A DNA stretch of 50,725 nt from Alphaproteobacteria bacterium (GTDB lineage: Bacteria > Pseudomonadota > Alphaproteobacteria > DSM-16000 > Inquilinaceae). The notes below the pieces were generated by a model. The model was not told the origin of the DNA and made no database searches. It saw only the letters and a program-made list of their open reading frames with translations. The position numbers and the translations under genes were made by a program. Below, piece after piece: positions 18,248 to 25,853 of this stretch (positions are counted from its first letter, which is position 1; each line of letters opens with the position of its first letter). The stretch lies in assembly GCA_028281925.1 (NCBI GenBank), contig JANQIX010000087.1:1-50725 (forward strand). The letters run 5' to 3'.

Positions 18248-18278
18248 CGGGGGAGACGGCGCGGGCCCGCCTCCCCCG
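18248..18278 (-). promoter_or_regulatory. Intercistronic hairpin between dctP and dctQ
   Basis: CGGGGGAG (18248-18255) and CTCCCCCG (18271-18278) form a perfect 8-bp stem. The 15-nt loop itself contains the palindrome GCGGGCCCGC. No T-tract follows on the minus strand, so it is unlikely to be a strong terminator. Such structures after solute-binding-protein genes often stabilise the upstream mRNA or cause partial read-through, giving more binding protein than permease. Confidence 0.45.
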
Positions 18279-18290
18279 GTGCCGCTGGGG

Positions 18291-19274
18291 TCAGCGGCCG
18301 AGCTGGCTCATGACCTCTTCGAAGGCTTCCTGGCCGCCGATGTCGTCGTAGAACTGGGGCCAGACCTCTTCCATGGCGATCGCCATCCAGCGCTCTTCAT
18401 CCTCGATCGAAAGCACCTCGACACCGCCGTCGATCATACCCTGGCGGGCGGCGTTGGCCTGTTCGACCTGGAACAGCAGCGCGTACATCTGCGCTTCAAG
18501 GCCGGCGCGGGTCAGGATGTCCTGCTCTTCCTCGCTGAGGCCGTTCCAGCTGTCGACGCCCATCACCAGTGGCTGCAGCGAATAGTTGTAGTGGACCTCG
18601 GTCAGGTAATCCTGAACCTCGTGGAAGTTCATCGTGTAGTTGACGATGTACGGGTTGTCTTGCCCGTCGATCACGCCCTGCTGCAGGGCGGTGAACACCT
18701 CCGGCCAGGCCATGGCGATCGGGCTGGCGCCCCAGGCCTCGTAGGTCGCGAGCATGATCGGGTTCTGCGGCACCCGGACCTTCAGGCCATCCAGGTCCTC
18801 CAGCGTCTGCACCGGGCGCTCGGAGTTGGTGAGGAACCGGAAGTTCGAATAGGTCCAGGCGACGATGTGCAGCCCGGCTTCCTCTTCGGCAATCGTGTTC
18901 CAGTGCAGGCCCAGGTCGCCGGTGGTCATCTTGACGGCGTCGGCGTGGCTGGTGATGGCATAGGGCATGGTCAGCGCGCCCAGCCGAGCCGCGAACGGCG
19001 TTACATTGCCGATGCCCACAAGCGCAAAATCAAGGGTGCCGAGGCGGGAGTTCTGGATCATCTCCGTCTCCGCGCCCAGCTGGCCGCCGGGGAACAGATC
19101 GACCACCATCGCGCCGTCGGAATACTGCTCCACCAGCTCCGCAAATCGGGATGCCAGCGCCCCCTGGTCGGATTCGATGGGATCGCCCATGCCCAGCCGC
19201 ATGTTGTCGGCCAGGGCCGTGCCGGTGAGGCCGATCGTTACGGCAGCCGTCATCGACAGCAGGTTCGCATTCAT
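18291..19274 (-). CDS. dctP: TRAP transporter solute-binding protein (DctP)
   Basis: The protein (327 aa) is a DctP-type periplasmic binding protein. A Sec signal peptide (about 1-22, cleavage after ALA) precedes the mature domain. The ligand-binding Arg motif appears as LKVRVPQNP, followed by AMAWPEVFTALQQGVIDGQDNP, which is diagnostic for the family. The start ATG has an excellent AAGGAGG 8 bp upstream; the open frame extends further but without such a site. Its gene sits between the DegT aminotransferase and the permeases. A sulfonate is the likely cargo given the neighbours, but the sequence alone cannot show the ligand. Confidence 0.94.
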   Translation of the reverse strand: MNANLLSMTAAVTIGLTGTALADNMRLGMGDPIESDQGALASRFAELVEQYSDGAMVVDLFPGGQLGAETEMIQNSRLGTLDFALVGIGNVTPFAARLGALTMPYAITSHADAVKMTTGDLGLHWNTIAEEEAGLHIVAWTYSNFRFLTNSERPVQTLEDLDGLKVRVPQNPIMLATYEAWGASPIAMAWPEVFTALQQGVIDGQDNPYIVNYTMNFHEVQDYLTEVHYNYSLQPLVMGVDSWNGLSEEEQDILTRAGLEAQMYALLFQVEQANAARQGMIDGGVEVLSIEDEERWMAIAMEEVWPQFYDDIGGQEAFEEVMSQLGR

Positions 19275-19296
19275 TGTTTGCTCCTCCTTGTTGGGT

Positions 19297-20505
19297 CTAT
19301 GCGGTTGTTGTTGTTGCCCCGATCGCGGCCAACGCCTCGGCGATGACATCGACGATCAGGCGGCAGTCCGCTTCGGTGAACGTCAGCGGGATGCGCATGT
19401 CGCAGGTCCTGGAAAGGACCGCGCGGGTCTGCGGCAGGTCCGGCAGGTCGCCAAGATAGCGCCAGCTGTCGAACCGGCTGGTGAAGCCCTTCGGCTCATC
19501 ATCGCCGAACCATTTCAGCTCGACACCACGCTCCGCGGCCGCGGCGAGGAACGCCGGGATCCGCGACAGTTCCAGATCGGTCAACTGGAACTGGATGGAA
19601 CTGCCGACGAAGGCTTCATGGGCGACGCGTTTGGGCAGGCGAAGCCCGGGAAGGCGGGAAAGGCCCGCTTCCAGCACCTCGTAGAGGTGCGTCCAGCGGG
19701 CGCAGTTGGTGCTGAGCGCAGCGATCTGGGGACGCAATAGGGCGGCGCGCAGGTTGTCCATGCGGCCGCTGTAGTTGGGCGTTTCCAGCCGGATCCGTCG
19801 GAACACGGACTCATCGGGTGCCGCACCATGGCGGTCGTACAGCATGTACGAGCCGGAATGGACGATCGCCCGCGCTGCGACGATGGCGTTGTCGGTGGTC
19901 AGCAGGCCACCTTCGCCGGCATTGACGTGCTTGTAGGTCTGGGCGCTGAAACAGGCGATCACGCCGAAGCTGCCGGACAGCCGGCCGCGCCAATGGGCCC
20001 CCATGGTGTGGGCGCAGTCTTCGATCAGGGTGATGCCGTGTTCGCGGCAGAGCGCCGTGACGGCGTCCATATCGGCGACGTGACCGCGCATATGGGACAA
20101 GAGCAGGAAGCGCGAGCGGCTGCGCACCGCCTTCGTCGCCAGATCCTCCAGGTCGACGTGATAGTCGGCATCGACCTCCACCAACACCGGCACACCGCCG
20201 GCATTGTGGATGGCGCCTGGTACTGGTGCCAGCGTGTACGCATTGGCCAGCACCGGCTCGCCCGGCTCCAGCCCCGCGGCCCTCAGCGCGATGTGCAGGG
20301 CATAGCCGCCGGAAGCACACGCCAGACAGTATCGGGCCCCCTGATAGTCCGCGAACTCCCGTTCCAGCGCCGACACCTCGGACTCTTCGCCCGGTGCCGT
20401 GTTGTACCGGTGCAGCCGGCCCGTGCGCATGATCTCGGCCGCGCGCGCAATGGCGGGCTCGGGGATCGGCTCCTGCTGGGTGAAGGATTTGGCGAACCGC
20501 TTCAT
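19297..20505 (-). CDS. DegT/DnrJ/EryC1-family PLP aminotransferase
   Basis: The 402-residue protein has the fold-type-I DegT pattern. It carries GRLHRYN near the N-terminus, the PLP-contacting Asp in LIEDCAHTMGA, and the Schiff-base Lys in SAQTYKHVNAGEGG. Relatives aminate keto sugars or make amino donors in secondary metabolism. Here it sits between the hpsN-like and dctP genes with gaps of 11 and 22 bp, so it belongs to the sulfonate operon. It may move the amino group between cysteate and an acceptor, or aminate a sulfonated keto or aldehyde intermediate. This role is inference and unusual for the family. Confidence 0.88.
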   Translation of the reverse strand: MKRFAKSFTQQEPIPEPAIARAAEIMRTGRLHRYNTAPGEESEVSALEREFADYQGARYCLACASGGYALHIALRAAGLEPGEPVLANAYTLAPVPGAIHNAGGVPVLVEVDADYHVDLEDLATKAVRSRSRFLLLSHMRGHVADMDAVTALCREHGITLIEDCAHTMGAHWRGRLSGSFGVIACFSAQTYKHVNAGEGGLLTTDNAIVAARAIVHSGSYMLYDRHGAAPDESVFRRIRLETPNYSGRMDNLRAALLRPQIAALSTNCARWTHLYEVLEAGLSRLPGLRLPKRVAHEAFVGSSIQFQLTDLELSRIPAFLAAAAERGVELKWFGDDEPKGFTSRFDSWRYLGDLPDLPQTRAVLSRTCDMRIPLTFTEADCRLIVDVIAEALAAIGATTTTA

Positions 20506-20516
20506 GGCCCGCGCCT

Positions 20517-21824
20517 TCAGTCGTGCCGCACCTGGTCGTAGACGTCGAACGACCAGTTCGTGCCGGGGAAGTATTTGCGCAGGCGCCAGTCGCAGGCGCG
20601 GGCATGCCCCTCCATCCCCTCAACACGGGAAATGCGGGAGGCGACGGCGCTGAAGGTATGGTTCGCCTGCTCGTCGATCTGCTGGAAGGTCAGGACCTTG
20701 AGGAACTTGTGGACATTCAGGCCCCCGGTGTAGCGCGCGGCCCGCCGCGTCGGCAGGATGTGGTTGGTGCCGGAACACTTGTCACCGTGGGTCACCGTGC
20801 TGCCCTCGCCCAGGAACAGCGAGCCGTAGTTGCGCAGCCGACCCTTCCACCAGCCGAGATCCTCGGCGATCACCTGCAGATGCTCGCAGGCGTACCGGTC
20901 GCTGACCTCAGCAGCTTCATCCCGGTCGCCGCACAGGATGATCTCGCCGTGGTCACGCCAGGCCGTGTGCACGACCTCGGCATTGGGCATATCGTCGGCC
21001 ACCTGCGGCACCAGCCGGTCCACCGCCTCCGCCACCTGGCGCGAGGTGGTGAACAGCCAGACCGGCGAATTGGTGCCGTGCTCGGCCTGGGATGCCAGAT
21101 CGACGGCGAGTGTCATGGGGTCGGCTGTGTCGTCGGCGATGATCGCGCTTTCCGTAGGCCCGGCGAACACGTCGATACCCACGCGGCCGAACAGAAGCCG
21201 CTTGGCCTCGGCCACGTAGGCATTGCCCGGGCCCACCAGCATATCGGCCTCACGGCAGCCGAACAGGCCGTAGGCCATGGTGGCGACAGCGTGGACGCCA
21301 CCCATCTCCAGGATCATGTCGGCGCCGGCCAGGTCCATGGCGAAGGCAACGGCGGGGTTGATCGACCCGCCCCGCGGTGGCGAGCAGGCGACGACGAAGC
21401 GCACGCCGGCCACCTTCGCCGTTGTCACGCTCATGATCGCCGAAGCGGCGTGGGCGTACCGCCCGCCGGGGACGTAGCAGCCGGCACAGTCCACCGGGAC
21501 GATGCTCTGGCCCAGCCGCACGCCCGGTTCCGTCTCGATCTCGAACGCGTGCAGGCTGTCGCGTTGGGCTTCGGCGAAGCGGCGGACCTGGTCGTGTGCG
21601 AAGCGCAGGTCGTCCTTCACCTGCTCCGGCACGCTTTCGATCAGGCTCCGCTTGCGCGCGTCCGACAGAACGAAGTCGCCGGTCCAGCCATCGAGCTTGC
21701 GGGCATACTCCGCCACCGCCTCTTCCCGCCGGGCGCGGATGTCGCGCAGCATCCGCTCCACTGTCTCGGCCGCCTCGTGGTGGTCCGCCTCCGGGTCGCG
21801 GGCCGCCCGCTTGATGTGTTCCAT
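20517..21824 (-). CDS. Histidinol-dehydrogenase-like sulfonate alcohol dehydrogenase (HpsN type)
   Basis: The 435-residue protein is a HisD homologue and keeps the HisD catalytic set: Gln and His in SQAEHGTNSP, the Glu-His pair in YACEHLQ, Asp in HGDKCSGTNHILPT and the C-terminal His in EGMEGHARACDWR. There are no his genes nearby, so histidine synthesis is unlikely. HpsN, a HisD relative, oxidises dihydroxypropanesulfonate to sulfolactate in two NAD-dependent steps. Because HisD chemistry turns an amino alcohol into an amino acid, oxidation of cysteinolate to cysteate is an equally attractive role beside a cysteate lyase. The start has GAGGAGG 7 bp upstream. Confidence 0.87.
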   Translation of the reverse strand: MEHIKRAARDPEADHHEAAETVERMLRDIRARREEAVAEYARKLDGWTGDFVLSDARKRSLIESVPEQVKDDLRFAHDQVRRFAEAQRDSLHAFEIETEPGVRLGQSIVPVDCAGCYVPGGRYAHAASAIMSVTTAKVAGVRFVVACSPPRGGSINPAVAFAMDLAGADMILEMGGVHAVATMAYGLFGCREADMLVGPGNAYVAEAKRLLFGRVGIDVFAGPTESAIIADDTADPMTLAVDLASQAEHGTNSPVWLFTTSRQVAEAVDRLVPQVADDMPNAEVVHTAWRDHGEIILCGDRDEAAEVSDRYACEHLQVIAEDLGWWKGRLRNYGSLFLGEGSTVTHGDKCSGTNHILPTRRAARYTGGLNVHKFLKVLTFQQIDEQANHTFSAVASRISRVEGMEGHARACDWRLRKYFPGTNWSFDVYDQVRHD

Positions 21825-21848
21825 GGACCGGCCTCCTCGCCGCAGCCG

Positions 21849-22862
21849 TCAGTCGACGTAGCCGGGCAGGTCGAAGGCGTCGCGATAGCCGAACAGGCCG
21901 GCCGCCCCGCCGGTGTGCAGGAACACGACGTTGCTGTCGGGCGCGAACTGGCCCTTGCCGATCAGGTCCATCAGGCCATCCATGCCCTTGCCCGAATAGA
22001 CCGGGTCAAGAAGGATCCCCTCGCTCTGCGCCAGCATCTTGACTGCGTTCACCATGCCGGCGGTGGGAACGCCGTATCCGGGCCCCACATAGTCGCAGTT
22101 GGCGACTACGTCTTCGCGCTTGACCACGCCGGGCAGGCCCAGATGGTCGGCCGTCTCGCAGGCCAGCTTGAAGACCTTCTCTTCCTGCTTTTCGCGGGCG
22201 GCGTTCACACCGATGCCCAGCACCGGAATGCCGCTGTTGAGCGCCTTGAGCCCGGTCACCAGTCCGGCCTGTGTCCCGGCGCTGCCGGTCGCGTGCACCA
22301 GATGGTCGATGCGCAGTCCCTGATCGACGGCCTGGGCCAGCAGTTCCAGGGCCGCGTTGACATAGCCGAGCGCCCCAACCGTGTTCGATCCACCGCCGGG
22401 GATGATGTACGGCCGCTTGCCGGAGGCGCGGAGGCCTTCGGCAAGCGCGTCCATCTCCGCATCCATGTCGGCGCCGCCGGGGCGTTTGGAAACGCTGGCG
22501 CCGTGCAGGCGATCCAGCAACACGTTGCCGCTGAGGATGTAGTTCGGGTCGCTGCTGCCGGTGCGGTCTTCCAACAGAATGTGGCAATCCATGCCCAGCT
22601 TTGCGGCGATCGCGGCCGTCTGGCGGGCGTGGTTGGACTGGGTCGCGCCCTGGGTGATGATCGTGTCCGCCTCTTTGGCCTTGGCGTCGGCCATCAGGAA
22701 TTCGAGCTTCCGAGTCTTGTTGCCCCCGGTGGACAGGCCCGTGCAGTCGTCGCGCTTGATCCACAAGCGCGGGCCGCCCAGGGCCTTGCTCAGGATGTCC
22801 ATCGGCTCCAGCGGCGTCGGCAGATGCGCGAAACGCAGCCGCGGAAAGCGGGACAGGTTCAT
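21849..22862 (-). CDS. cuyA: L-cysteate sulfo-lyase-like PLP enzyme (CuyA / D-cysteine desulfhydrase family)
   Basis: The 337-residue fold-type-II PLP enzyme starts [19 protein letters not shown], as CuyA proteins do. It carries the cofactor-binding [20 protein letters not shown] (Schiff-base Lys in GGNK, about 53) and [13 protein letters not shown]. CuyA splits L-cysteate into pyruvate, ammonium and sulfite. Close relatives include D-cysteine desulfhydrase and ACC deaminase, which cannot be excluded by eye. The exporter and the HpsN-like neighbour favour the sulfonate role. It is the first gene of the eight-gene operon, with GGAG 7 bp before the ATG and a LysR gene divergent upstream. Confidence 0.87.
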   Translation of the reverse strand: MNLSRFPRLRFAHLPTPLEPMDILSKALGGPRLWIKRDDCTGLSTGGNKTRKLEFLMADAKAKEADTIITQGATQSNHARQTAAIAAKLGMDCHILLEDRTGSSDPNYILSGNVLLDRLHGASVSKRPGGADMDAEMDALAEGLRASGKRPYIIPGGGSNTVGALGYVNAALELLAQAVDQGLRIDHLVHATGSAGTQAGLVTGLKALNSGIPVLGIGVNAAREKQEEKVFKLACETADHLGLPGVVKREDVVANCDYVGPGYGVPTAGMVNAVKMLAQSEGILLDPVYSGKGMDGLMDLIGKGQFAPDSNVVFLHTGGAAGLFGYRDAFDLPGYVD

Positions 22863-22982
22863 CTGAATGCTCCAGGTGCATGATGCCGGCGCGTCGCACG
22901 CCCCATGCGGTCGCGCGCCGGCACGCCTCGACGTGACCGGGAACGCTGACGATTGCGGGTTTCGCGTTCCCTTAGCTCCCTT

Positions 22983-23013
22983 ATTGTGCGCACCGCTTTG
23001 GCGAAATTGCCAA
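22983..23013 (-). promoter_or_regulatory. Candidate promoter of the sulfonate operon
   Basis: On the minus strand TTGGCA (23013-23008) and CACAAT (22988-22983) are separated by 19 bp. The overlong spacer is typical of promoters that need an activator. The -35 box lies inside the palindrome shared with the divergent LysR promoter. The inferred leader to the cuyA-like ATG is about 115 nt. Confidence 0.35.
22998..23013. promoter_or_regulatory. Inverted repeat, candidate LysR operator
   Basis: TTGGC (22998-23002) and GCCAA (23009-23013) form a perfect inverted repeat with a 6-bp AT-rich spacer. It overlaps a second small palindrome ATTGCCAAT (23006-23014). It lies midway between the divergent cuyA-like and LysR genes, where LysR regulators normally bind, and resembles a T-N-A type box. 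Confidence 0.42.
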
Positions 23014-23035
23014 TACCGATTTCGATCGATATTTT
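23007..23035 (+). promoter_or_regulatory. Candidate sigma-70 promoter of the divergent LysR gene
   Basis: TTGCCA (23007-23012) and TATTTT (23030-23035) are 17 bp apart, close to consensus. Transcription would start near 23042, about 50 bp before the LysR ATG. The -35 box overlaps the candidate operator, which would permit autorepression. Confidence 0.45.
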
Positions 23036-23092
23036 AACATTTCTGCATAATTCCGGAGCGTCTCCGGCAATCATCAAAAAGCGGGAGGCTGC

Positions 23093-24019
23093 ATGGAACT
23101 GAAGTGGCTTGAGGACTATCTGGCCCTCGCCGAGACGCGCAGCTTCTCAAAGGCGGCTCGGCGCAGGCATGTGAGCCAACCGGCCTTTTCCCGCCGCATC
23201 CAGGCGCTGGAAGACTGGCTTGGCGTTACACTGGTCGACCGTAGCCGCAAGCCGTTGCAGATCACGGCGCTGGCCGAACAGAACCAGGCGGAACTCCGTA
23301 GCATCGTGACGCGGTTTCACGAGCTGCGCAGCCAGCTACGCGCTGAGGAAGGCGGCGAGCCGCGCATCACCTTCGCCGTTCAGCACAGCCTTGCCGCGAA
23401 CTTCCTTCCGCGCCTGCTGCGCCGCTTGCAGGACGCCGGGCTGCGTCATCCCTACCGCCTGCGATCCGCCAACAAGGAAGACTGCGTCGGCCTGCTGGTG
23501 AAGGGCGAGGCCGATCTTCTGGTCTGCTACGAGTCCACCTTGACGGGGACGCCGCTGCCCATGGCCTCGATGCGGCGTCTGGATCTCGGCCGAGACCGGC
23601 TGCTGCTGGTCGGCGCGGCAGATGCCCAAGGGCGGCCGCTGTTCGGCGCGGACGACGATCGCACCCGGCCACTGCCGTTGATCGCCTATCCGCAGGCCAA
23701 TTTCCTCGGGAAGCTGTTATGGGACGAGCGCCTGCCCGACCTCGTGCGGCGGCACGCAGTCGAGACCGTGTGCATCTCGGCCTTCACCATTGCGGTGCGG
23801 GGCATGGCGCTGAACGGCCTCGGCGTCGCCTGGCTGCCGGAAAGCCTGATCGAAGACGACCTGAGGGCCGGTCTGCTGGTCCCGTTAAACGATGTGGCGC
23901 CGCCGTGTTCGATGAACATCGCCGTCTATGCCCAGCGCAGCGCGCCCAGCGCGTCGATCGACAGCCTGTGGTCGGTGCTGCCGATGTGCCGCGAAGACCT
24001 GGACCAGTCTAACTGCTGA
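23093..24019 (+). CDS. LysR-family regulator, probably of the sulfonate operon
   Basis: The protein (308 aa) has a LysR helix-turn-helix (WLEDYLALAETRSFSKAARR, HVSQPAFSRRIQALEDWL) and an effector domain ending with AFTIAVRGMALNGLGVAWLPES. It is transcribed divergently from the cuyA-like gene across a 230-bp region holding a perfect inverted repeat. It is therefore the prime candidate to sense the sulfonate or an intermediate and control the operon. GGGAGG lies 5 bp before the ATG. Its 3' end overlaps the convergent oxidase gene by 11 bp. Confidence 0.93.
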   Translation: MELKWLEDYLALAETRSFSKAARRRHVSQPAFSRRIQALEDWLGVTLVDRSRKPLQITALAEQNQAELRSIVTRFHELRSQLRAEEGGEPRITFAVQHSLAANFLPRLLRRLQDAGLRHPYRLRSANKEDCVGLLVKGEADLLVCYESTLTGTPLPMASMRRLDLGRDRLLLVGAADAQGRPLFGADDDRTRPLPLIAYPQANFLGKLLWDERLPDLVRRHAVETVCISAFTIAVRGMALNGLGVAWLPESLIEDDLRAGLLVPLNDVAPPCSMNIAVYAQRSAPSASIDSLWSVLPMCREDLDQSNC

Positions 24020-25097
24020 CAGCCGCCAGGCGGGCGGGATCGAAGGCTGCGACGTCCACGGTGCTGGCAGCGCCGTCGACGATCAGCTCCGCCATCGCCT
24101 CACCCGTGGCTGGCGCATTCAGCATCCCCCAGACACTGTGACCGGTCGCCACGAACGCCCGGGGGACACCGGGGACATGGCCGATCAACGGCAGACCGTC
24201 GGCCACGATGGGCCGGAAGCAGGCCTGGGCGCTCAGGATCTTCGCGTTGCCGAGCGTCGGCGCGATGTGGGCGGTCATCGCCTGAAGCCTCTCCGTCGCG
24301 CCGGGATCCGGTGCGACGTCCGCGGGATCGACCGGCAGCGCCGTCTGGCTGGAAAGGCCGCACACATAGGTGGTGCCGTCGGGCCGCGGAAAGATCTCAG
24401 GCGAGTAGATGGTCCCGTCGGCATCCTCGAATTCGGCGAATACGGCAGGCGGTGCCGCTTGCGCGTCGTGGTCGAAGACCAGACTGTGCCCCTTCAGGCC
24501 GTAGATCGGTGGCAGCGGCAGCCACTGCGCTGCAACGGCGGACCACGGTCCCATGGCAAGGACCACGACGTCCGCAGCGATGATCTCGTCGTCCACCATC
24601 ACGCCGCTCGCCGCGCCGTCGTCCGCGAACGTCAGGCCGGTCACCGTGGCGATGCGCAAATCGGCGCCATGGGCGATGGCCGCATCCATCATCGCGCGGG
24701 TGAAGGCCGCCGGGTCGACCTGCGCCGTCGTCTCCGCGTTTCCCAGCCTGGCATGGACGGCACTCTCTTCAGCAAGCCAGTCCGGTGCGCTGAACCGGCT
24801 GAGATGCCCGAGGCCCCGCCGCCGGCTGGCGACCGCGGCGATGGTATCCAGGCGCCGATAGCCCCAATCGCGATCAAGGCTGGACGCAAGCTCAGCATGC
24901 AGCGCGAAGCTGCGGCGCGCGAGCGGGCCGACCGACGTGCCGTCGCACCAGTCCAACGCCAAAAAGCCGCCAGACTTGCCCGACGCCGCACAGGCAATAC
25001 CGGTGCGTTCGAGGATGGTCACCCGGACCTGTCGCAAGCTGAGATAGTAGGCGACGCAAGCCCCGATGACGCCGCCGCCGCAGATCGCCACGCGCAT
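24009..25097 (-). CDS. FAD-dependent D-amino-acid-oxidase-like oxidoreductase
   Basis: The 362-residue protein begins MRVAICGGGVIGACVAYYLS, a classic FAD-binding GxGxxG beta-alpha-beta unit. It continues with DAO-family features (VVLAMGPWSAVAAQWLPLPP, IYGLKGHSLVF and RPIVADGLPLIG near the C-terminus). It should oxidise an amine or D-amino acid to the imino or keto product. AGGGGCGGAA precedes the ATG. An Lrp-type regulator gene lies 56 bp upstream in the same direction. The position next to the sulfonate operon suggests a D-amino-acid substrate such as D-cysteate, giving sulfopyruvate (inference). Confidence 0.87.
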   Translation of the reverse strand: MRVAICGGGVIGACVAYYLSLRQVRVTILERTGIACAASGKSGGFLALDWCDGTSVGPLARRSFALHAELASSLDRDWGYRRLDTIAAVASRRRGLGHLSRFSAPDWLAEESAVHARLGNAETTAQVDPAAFTRAMMDAAIAHGADLRIATVTGLTFADDGAASGVMVDDEIIAADVVVLAMGPWSAVAAQWLPLPPIYGLKGHSLVFDHDAQAAPPAVFAEFEDADGTIYSPEIFPRPDGTTYVCGLSSQTALPVDPADVAPDPGATERLQAMTAHIAPTLGNAKILSAQACFRPIVADGLPLIGHVPGVPRAFVATGHSVWGMLNAPATGEAMAELIVDGAASTVDVAAFDPARLAAVSS

Positions 25098-25153
25098 TTC
25101 CGCCCCTTCGCTGCGAGACCGGGCGTAAGCAGTGCCTGCTCTGCTCCGGCCCG

Positions 25154-25612
25154 TCAAATCGGCAATGCCGTGGTCTCTTTGATGGTTTCCATCGACAGGC
25201 TGGAGGTGACGTTGAACAGGTCGATGCGCTCGATCATGCGCTTGTAGAAACGATCGAAGTCGCGCGTGCTGTCCACGCGCACCTTCAGGAGATAGTCGAC
25301 CTCGCCGGTCAGGCGGTGCGCCTCCACGATCTCCGGCATCTCGGCGATCACCTCGGTGAAGCGGGCCAGCCAGGCATCGTTGTGCTGGGCGGTGCGAACC
25401 GCCACGAACACCGTCTCGCGGATGCCCAGGCTGTCGGCATCCAGGATGGCGACCTGCCGGCGGATCACGCCGTCGCGCTGCATACGCTGCACGCGGTTCC
25501 ACACGGCGGTCTTGGAAAGGCCCAGTCGTTTGGCGATCCGATCGAACGACAGGCTGGCATCAGCCTGCATCAGCCGGAGGATGTTCCGGTCGGTCTCGTC
25601 AAGATCGGCCAT
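25154..25612 (-). CDS. Lrp/AsnC-family transcriptional regulator
   Basis: The 152-residue protein has the standard AsnC helix-turn-helix (LDETDRNILRLMQADASLSF, RLGLSKTAVWNRVQRMQRDG) and a RAM ligand-binding domain ending VTSSLSMETIKETTALPI. These regulators sense amino acids. It precedes the D-amino-acid-oxidase-like gene and is divergent from cysG across 241 bp. A GAAT-TTT-ATTC palindrome in that gap is a possible binding site. Confidence 0.94.
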   Translation of the reverse strand: MADLDETDRNILRLMQADASLSFDRIAKRLGLSKTAVWNRVQRMQRDGVIRRQVAILDADSLGIRETVFVAVRTAQHNDAWLARFTEVIAEMPEIVEAHRLTGEVDYLLKVRVDSTRDFDRFYKRMIERIDLFNVTSSLSMETIKETTALPI

Positions 25613-25705
25613 TGTTCGCTCCGTGCGACGTGTTTGAGAACGAGGCTACCCCATGGCCACAGAAGGGAAAACAAATTCCTGAATTCTGCGCCCCATCTTG
25701 TACTG

Positions 25706-25725
25706 AGCGGAATTTTATTCACTCT
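25706..25725. promoter_or_regulatory. Candidate Lrp/AsnC operator near cysG
   Basis: GAAT-TTT-ATTC at 25710-25720 is a perfect short palindrome, extended on both sides by an imperfect GAG/CTC match. AT-rich palindromes of this kind are typical for Lrp-family regulators, and the Lrp gene starts about 100 bp away. A TATAAG box at 25725-25730 sits immediately beside it and could be the cysG -10 element. Confidence 0.33.
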
Positions 25726-25853
25726 ATAAGGGGCGCGTAAACAGCGGTGAAGGACCCCCCTATGCCGGCCGTCGTATGGCCCGAAAGGGCAACCGGAATT
25801 CGACTCCGGCCGGTGTGGCGTCGTCCAGCCGTGGCCGCTTCGTGAGGGAGAGC

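Noticed and set aside
20517..21824. Biosynthetic histidinol dehydrogenase (hisD)
   Set aside because: No other histidine gene is nearby, and it is embedded in an operon with a cysteate lyase-like gene, a TRAP importer and a sulfur exporter.
20523..22883. A 786-codon open frame on the plus strand
   Set aside because: It lies antisense to the hpsN-like and cuyA-like genes, both of which have clear families and ribosome sites.
25776..25853. N-terminal extension of cysG
   Set aside because: The added 26 residues are not conserved in CysG, while the ATG at 25854 has a strong ribosome site and matches the family start.
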